DNA of 64,000 nucleotides from Carposina sasakii (GCA_014607495.2 CP053153.1:1488001-1552000), one strand, 5' to 3'. Counted from the first letter of the stretch, positions 10,200 through 20,840 are shown. Notes: generated by a model not told the origin, from the sequence alone. Translations and numbers: made by a program.

Positions 10200-11814
10200 A
10201 TGTACCTAACTATGTCTAACTATACATATTGATCTTCTTTGAACATACTAATCATCTTTTGGCAAAACTTTTGGTTAAAAAAAATATATAAAAATGCTAT
10301 TGCATTAATTATGATACTAAGTATCTGTGTCAAATATGAATATGAAAACAATTCAAATACAAGTATGCCATAATCAAAGAGTATACCCTAAGATAGCGGT
10401 TAGTTTGGTTGCCAAAGTGAAGTAATGCGGAAAAACAGAAATGTAATGGATATAGTTTCCAACTAGCAAGTTTTGAGTTTTGCTTTATTTTATTGGCAAT
10501 GTACCTATAGATATGTTATACTGTTAGTCTGTATTAAAACTAGATCCAAAACATGACTTAAAAAACAAGGGCATATGAATATCTCAGTATAGTATATCGT
10601 AAGTTAAATAAAAAGTGACACAGAAGTGACCATGCAATAGATTGTATTTCTATTATTCACACAATTAAAATTGTTTAAGCTAAACATTTTCTAAATTTTA
10701 CATATATTCCATACATTTTTCTGTCAAATGAGATTTTAAAATAGTGTCTTTCTTTACATACAAACAATTTTCATGAAAATTTTTAAAAGTTTGCATACTT
10801 ACTACATTTTATTCCCACCGAGTATACTACCTATAAAAGCATAACTTAAAGTATTTTTACCGAAATAACTTGAAAAATACAATATTTTCCCAACTCGGTG
10901 CAGTAATAACAAAGTTTTCCCGAATACCCACATTTTATAACAATCATAAAAATATCTTCACTTATTCTCACTTTGCTTTATGGTTTGACAGATAGTGTAG
11001 GGTACATCTCGCTTCTGCAAAAACACTGGTACATCCAAATAAAACCTCTTCTTCGGTTTCCCAGCCTTCTGTTACTGCGGATAGAGAACTGAAATCGTAG
11101 AATGTGATTTCGAAGGACGGTATATGTAACTTTGTAGTCTATTAGTTGGTATTCCAAACATGTACTTCTGGCATAGCTCTTGAATAGATATCTAGCGAAA
11201 TGATACGGCCCTCCCGATGCTAATAAAACTTGATTTATATAACGTACTCGCGAATCAACCTGATTCTCATCTATTTTAAAATTGCGTGACAGTTTCTTTT
11301 ACGATTTATGAAAAGTTCAAAGTTCATGTCGGAATTTGGTAAAGTTCGTATATCTATGATTCTGAAAATTTAAAATTACATTATGAGCTTTATTGTTATT
11401 ATAGTAATATGCTGATGTTTAAATGGTAACAGTTCAAACATTAATCAATAATTTTATTGTGACAATTCAAAGGCTATTGCATCGTGATTTTTTATTAACA
11501 ATTTCAAAATTATTTTTAATGTTAAGTATCTGCTGTTCGAATAAATAATACTACAAACATTATTTAAATTGTATTTATTTTTATATATTTTTCGAGTGCC
11601 CTTAAATCGTTCTGCATATAAGTTACTAACATTAAACAAGCAGAATAAAATATCATTTTGTACATTTTCCAGCATAATAACTTTTATCAATTAATTTATC
11701 AAGGTATATGTAACACTACGCACATATATATATTTTACCAAATATTGTAGACTAGCTATTATAGCTTAACAGGAAACTTCAGAAATTTTGGCCGATAATT
11801 GGAGTTTGAACATT
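10200..11814. other. No recognisable feature
   Basis: About 1.6 kb, strongly AT-rich, with no repeat of the window's families and no coding frame of note. The frame at 11454-11690 is low-complexity and lacks motifs. Confidence 0.5.
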
Positions 11815-11955
11815 GCGGGTAATCGAAATATAAATGCATTTTCTGCGAGTAAAAACACTGTCGTATAAATAGTAGATCTATACATAACATAACACGCATG
11901 CACTGGTACTTGTTAAGCATTTCAGCGTTTGATTGGCTGTCACTCACACCCTGTA
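11815..11955. mobile_element. MITE family H, 3' fragment
   Basis: It matches the right-hand 140 bp of the copy at 7014-7485: ATTTTCTGCGAGTAAAAACA, CACTGTCGTATAA, GGTACTTGTTAAGCATTTCA and the end GGCTGTCACTCACACCCTG. The left part is missing. Confidence 0.75.
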
Positions 11956-11974
11956 TACAATAGGCTGTGCTTCC

Positions 11975-12225
11975 AAAACGGAGTAGCCAGATCACGAACA
12001 AAAGTATACAATCACGTTAAACAAAGCGGGCCCAGATGAAAAGATCGGTGACAAGTTGGTAGTCTATCGAGGTAGAAATGCACAGAAGGAGATGCACAGC
12101 TAATATATTCCAGTAAATCAGTCAGGTTTGCTTAGATGATTAATGACAAGTTTATAGCTCATTGCCTGAGAGAGCCCCCCCTGAGTTCCTTAGTCGACTC
12201 TTACGACATGGTAATTATAGGTACA
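11975..12225 (+). mobile_element. SINE family G, partly rearranged copy
   Basis: It contains the family's blocks GGAGTAGCCAGATCA, GTGACAAGTTGGTAG, ATGCACAGAAGGAGATGCAC, TTTATAGCTCATTGCCTGAG and GAGTTCCTTAGTCGACTCTT. The order shows repetition of the central block. Better or parallel pieces: 14668-14735, 16355-16500, 19705-19855, 41812-41935, 47662-47835, and minus-strand pieces near 32540 and 42440. It is non-coding. Confidence 0.65.
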
Positions 12226-12379
12226 TAGTTCATTGATAATTTGTGCGTGCAAGAGTAAACAGGACCATATAATACCATATAATAGTAATAACCATATAAT
12301 ATCCTTTTAAATTATTGTACCACACTACATAAAGAACCAATATAAAAATGGCAAAATTAACTTATTTAAATAGTGCAAA

Positions 12380-12673
12380 GTGTTGGATGTTTTTGATAAA
12401 TTTAAGTACTTGCTCTTAACAGAGATGCATGATCCGTGTTTACTTATCTGCAAAAGTCGTATAAACAGACTCAGACAATTAAAATATAGCGAAAAGTGTG
12501 TACTGCCTGCTACAAGTAACTTATATGGTACTAAAACTTACAAATACTTAATACCGCACATTGTTAATGAGCTGCCGAATGACCTTCAGGAGTGCTACTC
12601 TAAAGATAAGAAATACAAACGTAAGCTAAAACACTACTACGGGATCTTCGACATTTTATGGTCATTCCAGTGA
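12380..12673 (+). pseudogene. Possible non-LTR retrotransposon ORF2 C-terminal remnant
   Basis: A 97-codon frame ending KKYKRKLKHYYGIFDILW, with earlier TKTYKYLIPHIVNELP. The spacing of Y-x-x-P, N-x-LP and a basic FK/YK-x-x-LK end resembles the tail that follows reverse transcriptase in Jockey/CR1-type LINEs; the clearer example here is at 35821-36106. No reverse transcriptase core is present. It might instead be a chance frame, but the motif order and the stop-free stretch argue for a remnant. It is 5'-truncated. Confidence 0.5.
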
Positions 12674-12844
12674 TAAATGATTAATTAATTAGATAAGTAG
12701 TAAGTAGTTTAATGCTTTCAATTTTTTGGCCGCGTGAAGGCGTGACTCATTATGTATTGCATAAACCCTAGAGGTTTTTAATACATGATAGTGATAATAA
12801 ACTGCATTGTATCAAGTGTAATGAAACAAGAAAACTTTTAAAAA

Positions 12845-12902
12845 ATGGCATTCTGGCACGGAATGCAGAGGTCGTGGGTTCGATTCCCACCCGGGTGAGG
12901 AA
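12845..12902 (+). repeat. tRNA-derived fragment (3' half with intact B box)
   Basis: CACGGAATGCAGAGGTCGTG is followed by GGTTCGATTCCCACC. GTGGG-TTCGATT-CCCAC forms a perfect T-arm with a 5-bp stem, and GGTTCGATTCC fits the Pol III B box. The 5' half (D-arm and A box) is absent. The same sequence on the minus strand at 25312-25375 keeps an A-box-like part, so both belong to a tRNA-derived repeat and not to a functional tRNA gene. The frame on the opposite strand is translated tRNA sequence. Confidence 0.7.
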
Positions 12903-13266
12903 TTTTTTCCATTTCTTTATTAATAAATTTATAAATGGCATTCTATACATACCTACTTAATTAGCAGCGTTTTGCCCTAAATCTTGAGACGGAGATCTTG
13001 CAAGAGTGCTCGGTATCGCTTCTTTACAGCCAGAACGTGATTAAGAGGCTTCGAAGCAAATCCCTCCCGCTTCAAATCCTCTTTCTCAACTGTAAATAGA
13101 TTTTCTTGACTGAATTCACCTACAAACATAATTGATTGAAGGTTTTCTACTGTTATTTTGTAATAAAATATGATTTTTGAACACTTTTAAATACAATTGA
13201 GTGGTATTATGGATTTCCTTAGGACATCTCAATTGTTCATTGCAAGAAAATATTAAAATTTTGAAT

Positions 13267-13658
13267 ATACAGGATGTTTTTCCGTTGCCACCCTAAGGAA
13301 GGGTACGTAGGTACTCTATATATGAAATAAAGTAAGTATATGCCAAAAAAAATGCTGGGAAACGATGTAAATTTTTTTGATATTTTTTTTTTAATTACTT
13401 GATCGGGCGAAATTTATAGTGTCCAGTGATTGCTATTTTTTCATAGACAGATATTAATTATTTTTCGTGAAAAAAATCTTGCTACACGCGTCAATGTGCA
13501 TTTATGCAGAAAAACGCAGTCTATTTACTCAACTTTGGACCCTTATATTTTAGAAACCAGACATTTCCCAGGTATGCTTCCATGGAGAAAAAATGATCGT
13601 GATGATGAGGAGATTCCGTAGTTTTCGGGAACGTTGACGACCAAAAGTCATCCTGTAT
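13267..13658 (-). mobile_element. MITE family A, complete copy
   Basis: About 390 bp, in inverse orientation to the copies at 25484-25858 and 56892-57266. Termini: TACAGGATGTTTTT at the left and TCATCCTGTA at the right, next to TA, as in Tc1/mariner-derived MITEs. Landmarks are the complements of GTCAACGTTCCCGAAAACTA and of CATGGAAGCATACCTGGGAA. The frame at 13430-13621 is internal and not a gene. Confidence 0.8.
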
Positions 13659-13744
13659 ATTCAGTAGCAAAGAGAAATAGGTTATAAGTTTAGCTGCAAG
13701 TTATGCACATTTATTATGTACTTTTGTCGATTTAATATAGAGAC

Positions 13745-14012
13745 CTTCTTCTTCTTCAGCCTATTGTAGTCCACTGCTGGACATAGGCCTCCCTCAGGGC
13801 ACGCCACATGGTTACTGCCACAGGGGGGTTTTGCCCATAGTCACCACACTGGGCAGGCGGGTTGGTGACCGCAGTGTGATTTTCGGACTATGTTGTCAGT
13901 AGGTACGGGAGGCGCTGCTACCCACCTCCCGGAAACCCTTAATCGCCTCGTACGATACCCACGGGAAGGCAGGGGTGGTACAAACTCTACTCAGCCGGCA
14001 CCACGTGGCTAG
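13745..14012 (-). mobile_element. SINE family E, full-length copy
   Basis: On the minus strand it begins with the head (GCCACGTGGTGCCGGCTGAG), continues with TACGAGGCGATTAAGGGTTT, CGGGAGGTGGGTAGCAGCGC and CGCCTGCCCAGTGTGGTGAC, and ends GGCCTATGTCCAGCAGTGGA plus a GAAGAAGAAG tail. The tail resembles the 3' end of the non-LTR retrotransposon remnant at 34043-34386, which suggests that a LINE machinery copied it. It is non-coding, about 265 bp. Confidence 0.82.
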
Positions 14013-14667
14013 AATATAGAGATCTACTGCCCACATTTTAAAGCGTGAACACATAAAAAATATCTCTACCTTTATTTACCAAGTACAGATAAAGTAAGTA
14101 GGACTTTTCTGTTTAAGTATATTTTATTCACAACTAAGATTCAATTAGAAAGTTGTTTTAAATTGGAACTAAGTTGCAGCATTCAGTAATTTGTTTGCGA
14201 ATCGTTTCAGACTCTGGTTAACTGTCCAATGATTTTATTGGATTTTCACTCTGTCAATCCAATCCAAGTTTTGAGTACGACTCCCTTAATTTTGCCAGGG
14301 TTTTTAATTTAATTTGGGAATTCCAGATTTTTATTGCTCGAGCTGATTACGAATACACTTTCAGAAGTATTTACGTGACTAGTATAACTTGAGTATAACT
14401 AAATTTGGACTAAAATAAACTTTAAATTTAAAAATTTTACTGAAAATTCCGTATATTAAAAAGGAGATAGCTACATTAGCATTGCTGCATTGCTATACAT
14501 AAAAACCTTCCTCTTGAACCAATCTATCTATTTAATAAAACCGCATCAAAATCCGTTGCGTAGTTTGAAAGACCTAAGCACACATAGGGACAGACGTGAT
14601 GATGGACGTTATGAAATTTTCTAAAATTAAAATAATTAAGGAATATTTCGTAGTATAGTAAATAAAC
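14013..14667. other. No clear feature
   Basis: AT-rich. A phrase near 14530-14640 (AAACCGCATCAAAATCCGTT, then ACACATAGGGACAGACGTGA) resembles the text often seen inside lepidopteran Helitrons, but no ends were found. Confidence 0.35.
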
Positions 14668-14805
14668 ACACCTTTATTTTCCCAAGATGGGTTAGCCAGA
14701 ATCACAGAACTACGAAGGAAATCCTAAAGCCACGATACATACATACATACATACACATACAACCTATGTTCCATAGCGATAAGCAGAGACTACATCCACG
14801 TTGAC
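14668..14805 (+). mobile_element. SINE G fragment joined to a (CATA)n SINE tail
   Basis: TGGGTTAGCCAGAATCACAG matches the start of family G. It is followed by (ACAT)n and CCATAGCGATAAGCAGAGAC, the complement of a SINE end like that at 33250-33440. This is a junction of two truncated SINEs. Confidence 0.5.
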
Positions 14806-15296
14806 CATTGCATACTTATTTATTTATTTATTAGGTTTATCAACAACTGTTACTATAATACATGATTTTAGGTTAATTTTACCACACTTGTGTAATAGCA
14901 CAGCTACTTATAGATAAACACAACATTCGTAAAAGTAATACTTAGACTAGGTACTAAACATTATACAATATATATATAATAACTAGATATATTAAGTTTA
15001 TAATAACCAAATACATTTTGGTAGTTTGAAGAAAATAATAATAATACTCTATGAAAAGAGCGTTCAAATGTTTAAAATTACATCAAATCGGCTGTCTGCA
15101 CCAATGAAATCAAATAAGATGAGCATCGGTAATTTAAATTAATTAATAGGTAAGTTAAGGTAAATATTAAGGTAATTCAAGTTTGTATTTACTATCAACA
15201 TTGCGCCCATTGAATACCTATGTATTTAAAATTTTAATTTATTATATCTCAGAGTAATTTATTGGCAATCATAAAATTTAGTATGTATAAAATTTC

Positions 15297-15690
15297 TTCT
15301 ATGCTGCTCTGGGAGTGAAAAAAAAACGTATAATACTACAGCTGCTTCTCTTCCCGGGCATACTGTACAAATCAGTAGAGGGACTAGAGGGTCTTGGTGT
15401 TTTGTAGGCGATGGGCTGACCACCTGTCACTACTAACCGAACTACATTACAACTTGTACATCTCAACTTTACCCTACATCTCAACCCTTGGTGCTTTACC
15501 CCCTAAAGGCAAATGTATTGGTCTTTAAGAAGTGACACCAAATATAGTAAGTTTATGCCAAAAAAAATTGAATTTTTTTTTTTTCAATAATTTTTTTAAA
15601 TTCTATCGACCCTTATTTCTCGTGCTCTACGCGCGCTATGTGCTACCCAGCAAGGGATAAAGGCGTGATTATATGTATGTATGTATAAAA
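15297..15690 (+). mobile_element. SINE family F copy, interrupted near its 3' end
   Basis: It begins TTCTATGCTGCTCTGGGAGT and carries CTTCTCTTCCCGGGCATACT, GGTGTTTTGTAGGCGATGGG and CTGACCACCTGTCACTACTA. It ends GGGATAAAGGCGTGATTATA then GTATGTATGTA. The 3' half (about 15530-15640) contains foreign sequence resembling the AGTAAGTTTATGCCAAAAAA part of MITE A. Similar copies: 19445-19710, 47847-48075 (minus) and 41700-41815 (minus). The end with a GTATGTAT tail is typical of widespread lepidopteran SINEs. Confidence 0.75.
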
Positions 15691-16066
15691 TTTAGTAAAC
15701 AATGCGAACATCTGAAATGTTATCTTTATTTACCGAAGTGTTATAACAATGGATAATAATAAGATTATCTATTCTCAGAAAGCAATAAACTTATCCATTA
15801 ATTTATAACATCATTCATTATAATACCTATTTTCAACTTTAACACCGGCGGTAAATCCTACGAAACTATAGACATAGTAAATCCTCTACCTACATAGTTT
15901 GTAAGTACTAGTTCATGAACGACTCAGCAAGTTCCAAAATGCTAAGTGCAATGCGGGCTAACATCAGGCTTCATTCAATTTGGACCACAAAGGCTTTTAT
16001 AATGGACTATGTAGACATATAATGTTAGTAGATATACTAGTTTTGAATGAAACGTAATGAAAGTTT

Positions 16067-16289
16067 AAAGGCTCGAGCACACCGGATGCGTATGCGTGCA
16101 CGTAAGCGTAGACGTACACGTACCTCTGAGTTGTAATGTATGGAACTGTATAGGCACGGGCAGACCGGATGCGTATGCGTAGACGTAAGCATAGACGTCA
16201 AGCGGTGACAGTTCCATACATTAAACTCAGAGGTGCGTGTACGTCTACGCTTACGTGCACGCATACGCATCCGGTGTGCTCGAGCCTTT
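16067..16289. mobile_element. CpG-rich foldback element (family N)
   Basis: Two arms of about 82 bp are nearly perfect inverted copies: AAAGGCTCGAGCACACCGGA at the left and its complement ending CTCGAGCCTTT at the right. They are rich in CG and TACGTACG-like steps (GATGCGTATGCGTGCACG). The loop (16150-16207) holds a third, partial copy of the arm, with ACCGGATGCGTATGCGTAGA. No protein is encoded; the frame on the minus strand is an artefact of the palindrome. Only one copy is in the window. The target duplication is not clear. Confidence 0.75.
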
Positions 16290-16354
16290 ATCGTTGGCAA
16301 AGTTAGAGACTTGGGAGTGTACTATGACTAATGATAATGCTGATATACATGTAC

Positions 16355-16500
16355 GTCAGTCAAAACTACAGGATCATAATTGAGATCCCATAGCAATAGC
16401 GGAGGCAGGTGTAAGGAGAAAATGTCCTACTTACTAAGTCTACTCTTACTAAGTCTACTCTTACGACAGGCAGGGAAGGAGATGCGGATGACAGATTATT
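16355..16500 (+). mobile_element. SINE family G, fragment
   Basis: ACTACAGGATCATAATTGAG, then AAGTCTACTCTTACGACAGG and AAGGAGATGCGG, correspond to parts of family G. ACTAAGTCTACTCTT is present twice in tandem (16433-16463). Confidence 0.5.
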
Positions 16501-16809
16501 GAAAAAGCTGTAATTTATTGGTTTCATTGTTATTCTTGATAAAAATGATTACTATGTTTGTTGGCTTAAACCACGACTGTATGAAATTTTCAGTGGGTTC
16601 AAAGTTTAGTTTCCTGAAAATAGGCTGCATTAAAGTTTTCGATGATCTTGAATGTATCAAACATATAATTGCATATTATAATAACACGATAATTACAACA
16701 AACGTAAACAAAAACACAATTTCTAAATATTTTTTTTAAAACGAAAAACCGACTTCCTCCCAAAACTCGAGCTTACTAAAGTAAAATTTTACTAAAGGGC
16801 AAATACATA

Positions 16810-16966
16810 CAGGGTGTAACAGAAAGGGTAAGTTAAGCGAAAAGCTATGTAAATAGCCAACTACAAGGAACCTATCCACAAAATTTCAGACTCGAAATCA
16901 CATGTTTATTTTTCCAGATAGTATTGAGAATTCCTAGACAACTCAGGAATGTTCATACAATCTTTA
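16810..16966. mobile_element. MITE family B, one arm plus loop
   Basis: It starts CAGGGTGTAACAGAAAGGGT next to TA and matches the left arm of 8257-8516. The loop is present in the opposite orientation (GGAATGTTCATACAATCTT). The second arm is missing. Confidence 0.75.
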
Positions 16967-17181
16967 AAAAGAAGAGTGCAGTTGGGTAAATACAGAACAT
17001 AAAAGAGAAATTGATAAATATTACAAAGAACTCTAAAAACCACTCAACAAGATCATGTTATTTTGTACTGAGGTAACAACAACTAAAGTGTCTCACAATA
17101 AAACAAACGTCAAAGATAAAGTTAGATTGTCTAGACAGAACACTCGTATATAAGCATTTTTTACAGACATAATTTAATTGG

Positions 17182-17273
17182 GTTTTGGGGCGTTTCGGTC
17201 CGCACCCCAAAACAGGTATTTATATCGGGACGAATCGCCTAATAATAATAAAAATATGGGGTGATTCGTCCCG
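17182..17273. repeat. Two adjacent perfect hairpins
   Basis: Hairpin 1: GTTTTGGGG (17182-17190) pairs with CCCCAAAAC (17205-17213). Hairpin 2: CGGGACGAATC (17226-17236) pairs with GATTCGTCCCG (17263-17273). The stems are 9 and 11 bp without mismatch. They lie between a MITE B fragment and a truncated repeat L. Function unknown; they could be the ends of a small foldback element or an RNA-level structure. Confidence 0.6.
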
Positions 17274-17349
17274 CAGGACTCATTGATAAGTAACCATTTA
17301 CACCATAATTCTTAAAACTTATGTACTTAACATAAGTAGGTAGATATAA

Positions 17350-17475
17350 TATCTATTGAGGGATCGCCCGCAACCGGGCCATATACCCTCCGCTGACCCT
17401 CGGATCTGCCTACTCATGATCACGAACACAAGACACTACAGTCGCAACGAGAAGCCAGATCTATAATAATCGATT
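17350..17475 (-). repeat. Repeat family L, truncated copy
   Basis: ATTGAGGGATCGCCCGCAAC, CCCTCCGCTGACCCTCGGAT, ACTCATGATCACGAACACAA and GCAACGAGAAGCCAGATC match the complement of the copy at 44055-44270. A third copy at 54014-54280 is an inverted chimera. It is probably a SINE-like retroelement with no coding capacity. Confidence 0.65.
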
Positions 17476-17542
17476 ACTACGCTTGGGACCATCTGAAAAC
17501 ATTTAGAATGCTTATCACCCGATGTTGAAACCAGTATTAAAA

Positions 17543-18049
17543 TCCTTACTAATATCATAGAGTAATAAGATGTAGACATACTCGTAGAGTGCTAATATCA
17601 TACTAACAGTTTCGATGCACCATTAGACTTTTCGGTGCCTCACAATTCCAGTCCTTGATACTTAGATTGCATTACTATACGTTACAATACATTGGTAATG
17701 TAGTACATAATAGAATCTACAAATACACTAATAGAATCTAAGTGTCAAGGACTGGAATTATGAGGCACCTAAAAGTCTAATGGTGCATCGAAACAGTTAG
17801 TATGACATTAGCACTCTATGTCTACATCTTATTCCTCTATGCTAATATCATAAATGCGAAAGTTACTCTGTCAGTCTGTGTCGCTTTTACGCCAAAACTA
17901 CTGAACCGATTTTATTGAAGTAATGGTGCACGGGTAGTATAGAGGCTGTGAAAGGACATTGGCAACTTTTAATACCAGTAATTTTTTTTTATCTCGGTTA
18001 ATTTCGACATTCTGTTTTTTTTTTTAAATCTAGTCCACGCGTCCACTAG
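17543..18049 (+). mobile_element. Non-autonomous Helitron, split by MITE C
   Basis: The 5' end is TCCTTACTAATAT, preceded by A; the 3' end is GCGTCCACTAG followed by T at 18050. This fits Helitron rules: 5' TC, 3' CTAG, insertion between A and T. After the MITE C insertion (17556-17841) it resumes with ATCATAAATGCGAAAGTTAC. The interior (ACCGATTTTATTGAAGTAAT and others) resembles other copies but is much shortened. It encodes no replicase. Confidence 0.72.
17556..17841. mobile_element. MITE family C, complete copy with 7-bp target duplication
   Basis: 286 bp with long inverted arms: CATAGAGTAATAAGATGTAG at the left, the complement of TACATCTTATTCCTCTATG at the right, and inner arms with GCATCGAAACAGTTAGTATG. 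It is flanked by CTAATAT at 17549-17555 and 17842-17848. It interrupts the 5' end of a Helitron whose uninterrupted form reads ACTAATATTATAAATGCG. A second, nested copy is at 28514-29250 and a half copy at 34897-34996. Long arms with a central loop of about 50-70 bp are typical of foldback MITEs. Confidence 0.85.
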
Positions 18050-19067
18050 TAATGAGTATGGATGAAAAAAACCATCCATTTTAAGATTATCTACCTGTCC
18101 TATCTATCAATACCTCATCCTTTACGAGATTAATAACCTAACTAGGATCTTTGACCTGGCGGACTATTTGTAACGACCACAGCTGAACCACGGCTCGTTT
18201 ATAAGAATGCTTCATTATTCACCACGCAATTTTGGCCAGAGATAAGACAGGAGTGATGGATTTAGTTCCGAAAACAACTTGCCTCAAAATTTTCATTTAG
18301 CCTCCAGGTGAATTAATTTGCCACGAAATGGTCTGTTTAGTTTTTGTTTCATTGTTTTACAGGTACTTTGTTTAGTTTACAGACTTATTTCTAAATTTTC
18401 TCTTTAAATACAAGTTTATCATGTTCCTAGGTTTTGGGTTTATCTAGGCTAAAGTTTCAATAAAATTAGATTCAATATTTTTCCTGCTGACGAGTATCAA
18501 TTTTATTCAAGTTTGTAGCTTTTACTGCGTCAAAGTATGTCAATATTTCTGCTGACTGGCCGACAGTAGTCATGCGAGCTATTTCTTTCGACGTGCGGGC
18601 CTATCTTACATGTCAAAAATGATGACTTTATTCGAAATTCTAACATATATTTTTACATTAAATACGTGAAAAAATAAACAATAACACGCTCATTTTCCTA
18701 CCCTTCGAAACAACCCCGATTGCCCAGGGAAAACAGACGCTGCGGGAGTTCTCAGTTATTAAAGAACAAAATTGGTATACAATAACACGAATTTGAATTT
18801 GTTTGACCAATTTTTCAACCAAAAGATTGCGTATTTTGAGAACACCGACGTAATTTCGGATTATTATTGAAATCGAGAAAGTTCTTTAATTTCATTCTTG
18901 AAAGTTTCGCGCTGCTCCTCTCGGAATTCGTTTCTGTTTATTATGAATATTGTACCCAGTTTGACACTATAGGTTTCTTTTATAATTTAATCTTCTTTTC
19001 GTAAATGATATGAAAATGAATTAGGTTATGGATATTAACAATTAGATTTATCTCAGTACAGCATCTT
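18050..19067. other. No recognisable feature
   Basis: About 1 kb of AT-rich DNA with no family of the window and no coding frame worth reporting. Confidence 0.5.
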
Positions 19068-19185
19068 CCTGCGCTTATCCATCAATTTTGGAGTCAGCGC
19101 AACACGGCTTCTTTTGATACTCATGTTGCAATGGATTTAGCGTTTGTTTTACCGCCGGCTACCTCCTTGACGTCAATCCTTCTCG
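19068..19185 (-). repeat. Interspersed-repeat fragment (GTCAGCGCAACACGGCTTCT type)
   Basis: CTTCCTGCGCTTATCCATCA, GTCAGCGCAACACGGCTTCT and GGCTACCTCCTTGACGTCAA resemble a sequence widely dispersed in lepidopteran genomes. This is from memory of such genomes, not from a second copy here. The piece at 55150-55309 has a similar style (GGTCGGCGCAATATA). Confidence 0.4.
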
Positions 19186-19444
19186 GGTATAGCCAAGTGT
19201 CAATTTTAGAATAAATCTATCTCAGTAACTCTTCTTTTGAAAGTCATGTGCACTGCACTCTATATAGTGAGTCTCTGTGACCTTGGAAAGGTAAATAAGA
19301 TAACAAAATGAAACAAAAAACATTTTCAGCAAATTATAAATTTTTAGATCGCCGGTCATGCATGTTATAAATTTCTAATTATTGTTATGTTATCTGCAAA
19401 AAGGATCATACTTTGACCGATATTCCTAAATACATATAGGTTAC

Positions 19445-19710
19445 TTCTATGCTGCTCTGGGAGTGAAAAAAAAAGTATAATACAGCTGCTTCTCTTCCCG
19501 TGCATACTGTACGAGTCAGTAGAGGGACAAGAGGGTCTTGGTATTTTGTAGGCGATGCGCTGACCACCTATGACTACTAACCGAACTTGTACATCTCAAC
19601 TATACCCTCAAAATTGGTCAGAAGTGGCACTATGTGGTTCTATCGGCCCTCGGTGCTCTGCCTACCCTAAGGGATAAAAGTGATTATATGTATGTATGTA
19701 CAGATAGGTA
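19445..19710 (+). mobile_element. SINE family F, full-length copy
   Basis: It runs from TTCTATGCTGCTCTGGGAGT through TACAGCTGCTTCTCTTCCCG, TAGAGGGACAAGAGGGTCTT, GGCACTATGTGGTTCTATCG and CTCGGTGCTCTGCC to GTGATTATATGTATGTATGT. About 265 bp, non-coding. It is the best template of the family here. The 3' (GTAT)n tail is expected of a retroposed element. Confidence 0.78.
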
Positions 19711-19855
19711 TAGACACGGCTATGTTCCAGAAATGGGGTAGCCAGAACCAGCATAGTGGTAAGTGACAATGCCCGAGTTCCTTAGTTGATTCTAAGATAT
19801 GCACAGAAGGAGATGTAGCTGATGTATTCTAGCGAGGCCCCTCATCAGCACAACA
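19705..19855 (+). mobile_element. SINE family G copy
   Basis: CTATGTTCCAGAAATGGGGT, AGCCAGAACCAGCA, TGCCCGAGTTCCTTAGTTGA, GCACAGAAGGAGATGTAGCT and TGATGTATTCTAGCGAGGCC are in family order, with a central deletion. It abuts the 3' tail of SINE F. Confidence 0.68.
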
Positions 19856-20384
19856 CAAATCAAATTTGTACCATTGATGTCTATTAATGAATGAATATTG
19901 TAGTATATGAGCTTTCTCATATCGTTATATATTCTATTAAATATAAATTATAGCTGACTAGCCACTCTTTAAGATAAGATTCCCCATTATGCCTTAAACT
20001 TGAAACTAAACTGAACTTTGTAAACACTATGCTCTAGACTACATAGTCAATTGCAATCACTGAGTCCTTTAGGCTTTCTTGGAACGAAATACACTAAATG
20101 AAACAATGTCAGTCTGACATAGACAGTAGCGTCAGTGTTAGGGGACTTCGTTACTGAAACGATATCTAATGTGATGTCCGGGAGAACTCAAGGTTCAACT
20201 TTAGTATTAAGTTCTATCATGGAAGTCCTTATATAACTTTCAGGTGTACTGGCTGACGTTTAAAGCAATTTCTCCTTAAGGAGACGAGGCGTATTGTTAC
20301 TGCTTTTGCCTATTAAAAGCCATGTATCAATTCAAGAAAATGATTATGATTTTTTTTTATCATTTCTATTTGCTCCACACACAT

Positions 20385-20490
20385 ATACGAGTATACATGG
20401 TTGTATTCCAAAAATGGGGTTACAGAACTGCAGCATCAGCAATAAAATTCCTCAGTCACGTTTGGTAGAGCGGGGACAGATATAAATGAT
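20385..20490 (+). mobile_element. SINE family G, short fragment
   Basis: GTTGTATTCCAAAAATGGGG, then TACAGAACTGCAGCATCAGC and ATTCCTCAGTCACG, follow the start of family G with deletions. The frame at 20294-20485 crosses it and is not a gene. Confidence 0.5.
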
Positions 20491-20724
20491 AACTTGCTAA
20501 TATATCGATTAATAAAACTATGTGATCTTGGTCGACATGATTATTAAATTTTTGTTGAGAAATAAAAAAGAAGAATTAGGTAGTTAAAACAGTTAAATGG
20601 TTTATATTATGATTCATTCTGAGTCTTTTTACGCAACTGCGCCAGAAAGAAGGTTATGTTTTTCAAGTGTATATCTACTATGTAAATTTGCATGAATGTA
20701 TATTTTTTTTGGCATGCTCTATAA

Positions 20725-20840
20725 CTAAAACGGCTGGTGTTTTATTCCTAATTTGAAATTTTGTATGAACACAATTGAAGATTAAATCTGAGATATGCAA
20801 AAAATCTCTCAAGATCAGTTATAAAAATTGGCAGTTGGTG
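20725..20840. mobile_element. MITE family D, diverged copy
   Basis: TTCCTAATTTGAAATTTTGT, ACACAATTGAAGATTAAATC and ATCTCTCAAGATCAGTTATA match 28754-28890 in the same orientation. The left end is altered. Confidence 0.65.

Noticed and set aside
12768..12950. 60-codon minus frame with TRVGIEPTTSAFRAR
   Set aside because: This is the well-known false peptide produced by translating a tRNA T-arm and its flanks. The DNA is a tRNA-derived fragment.
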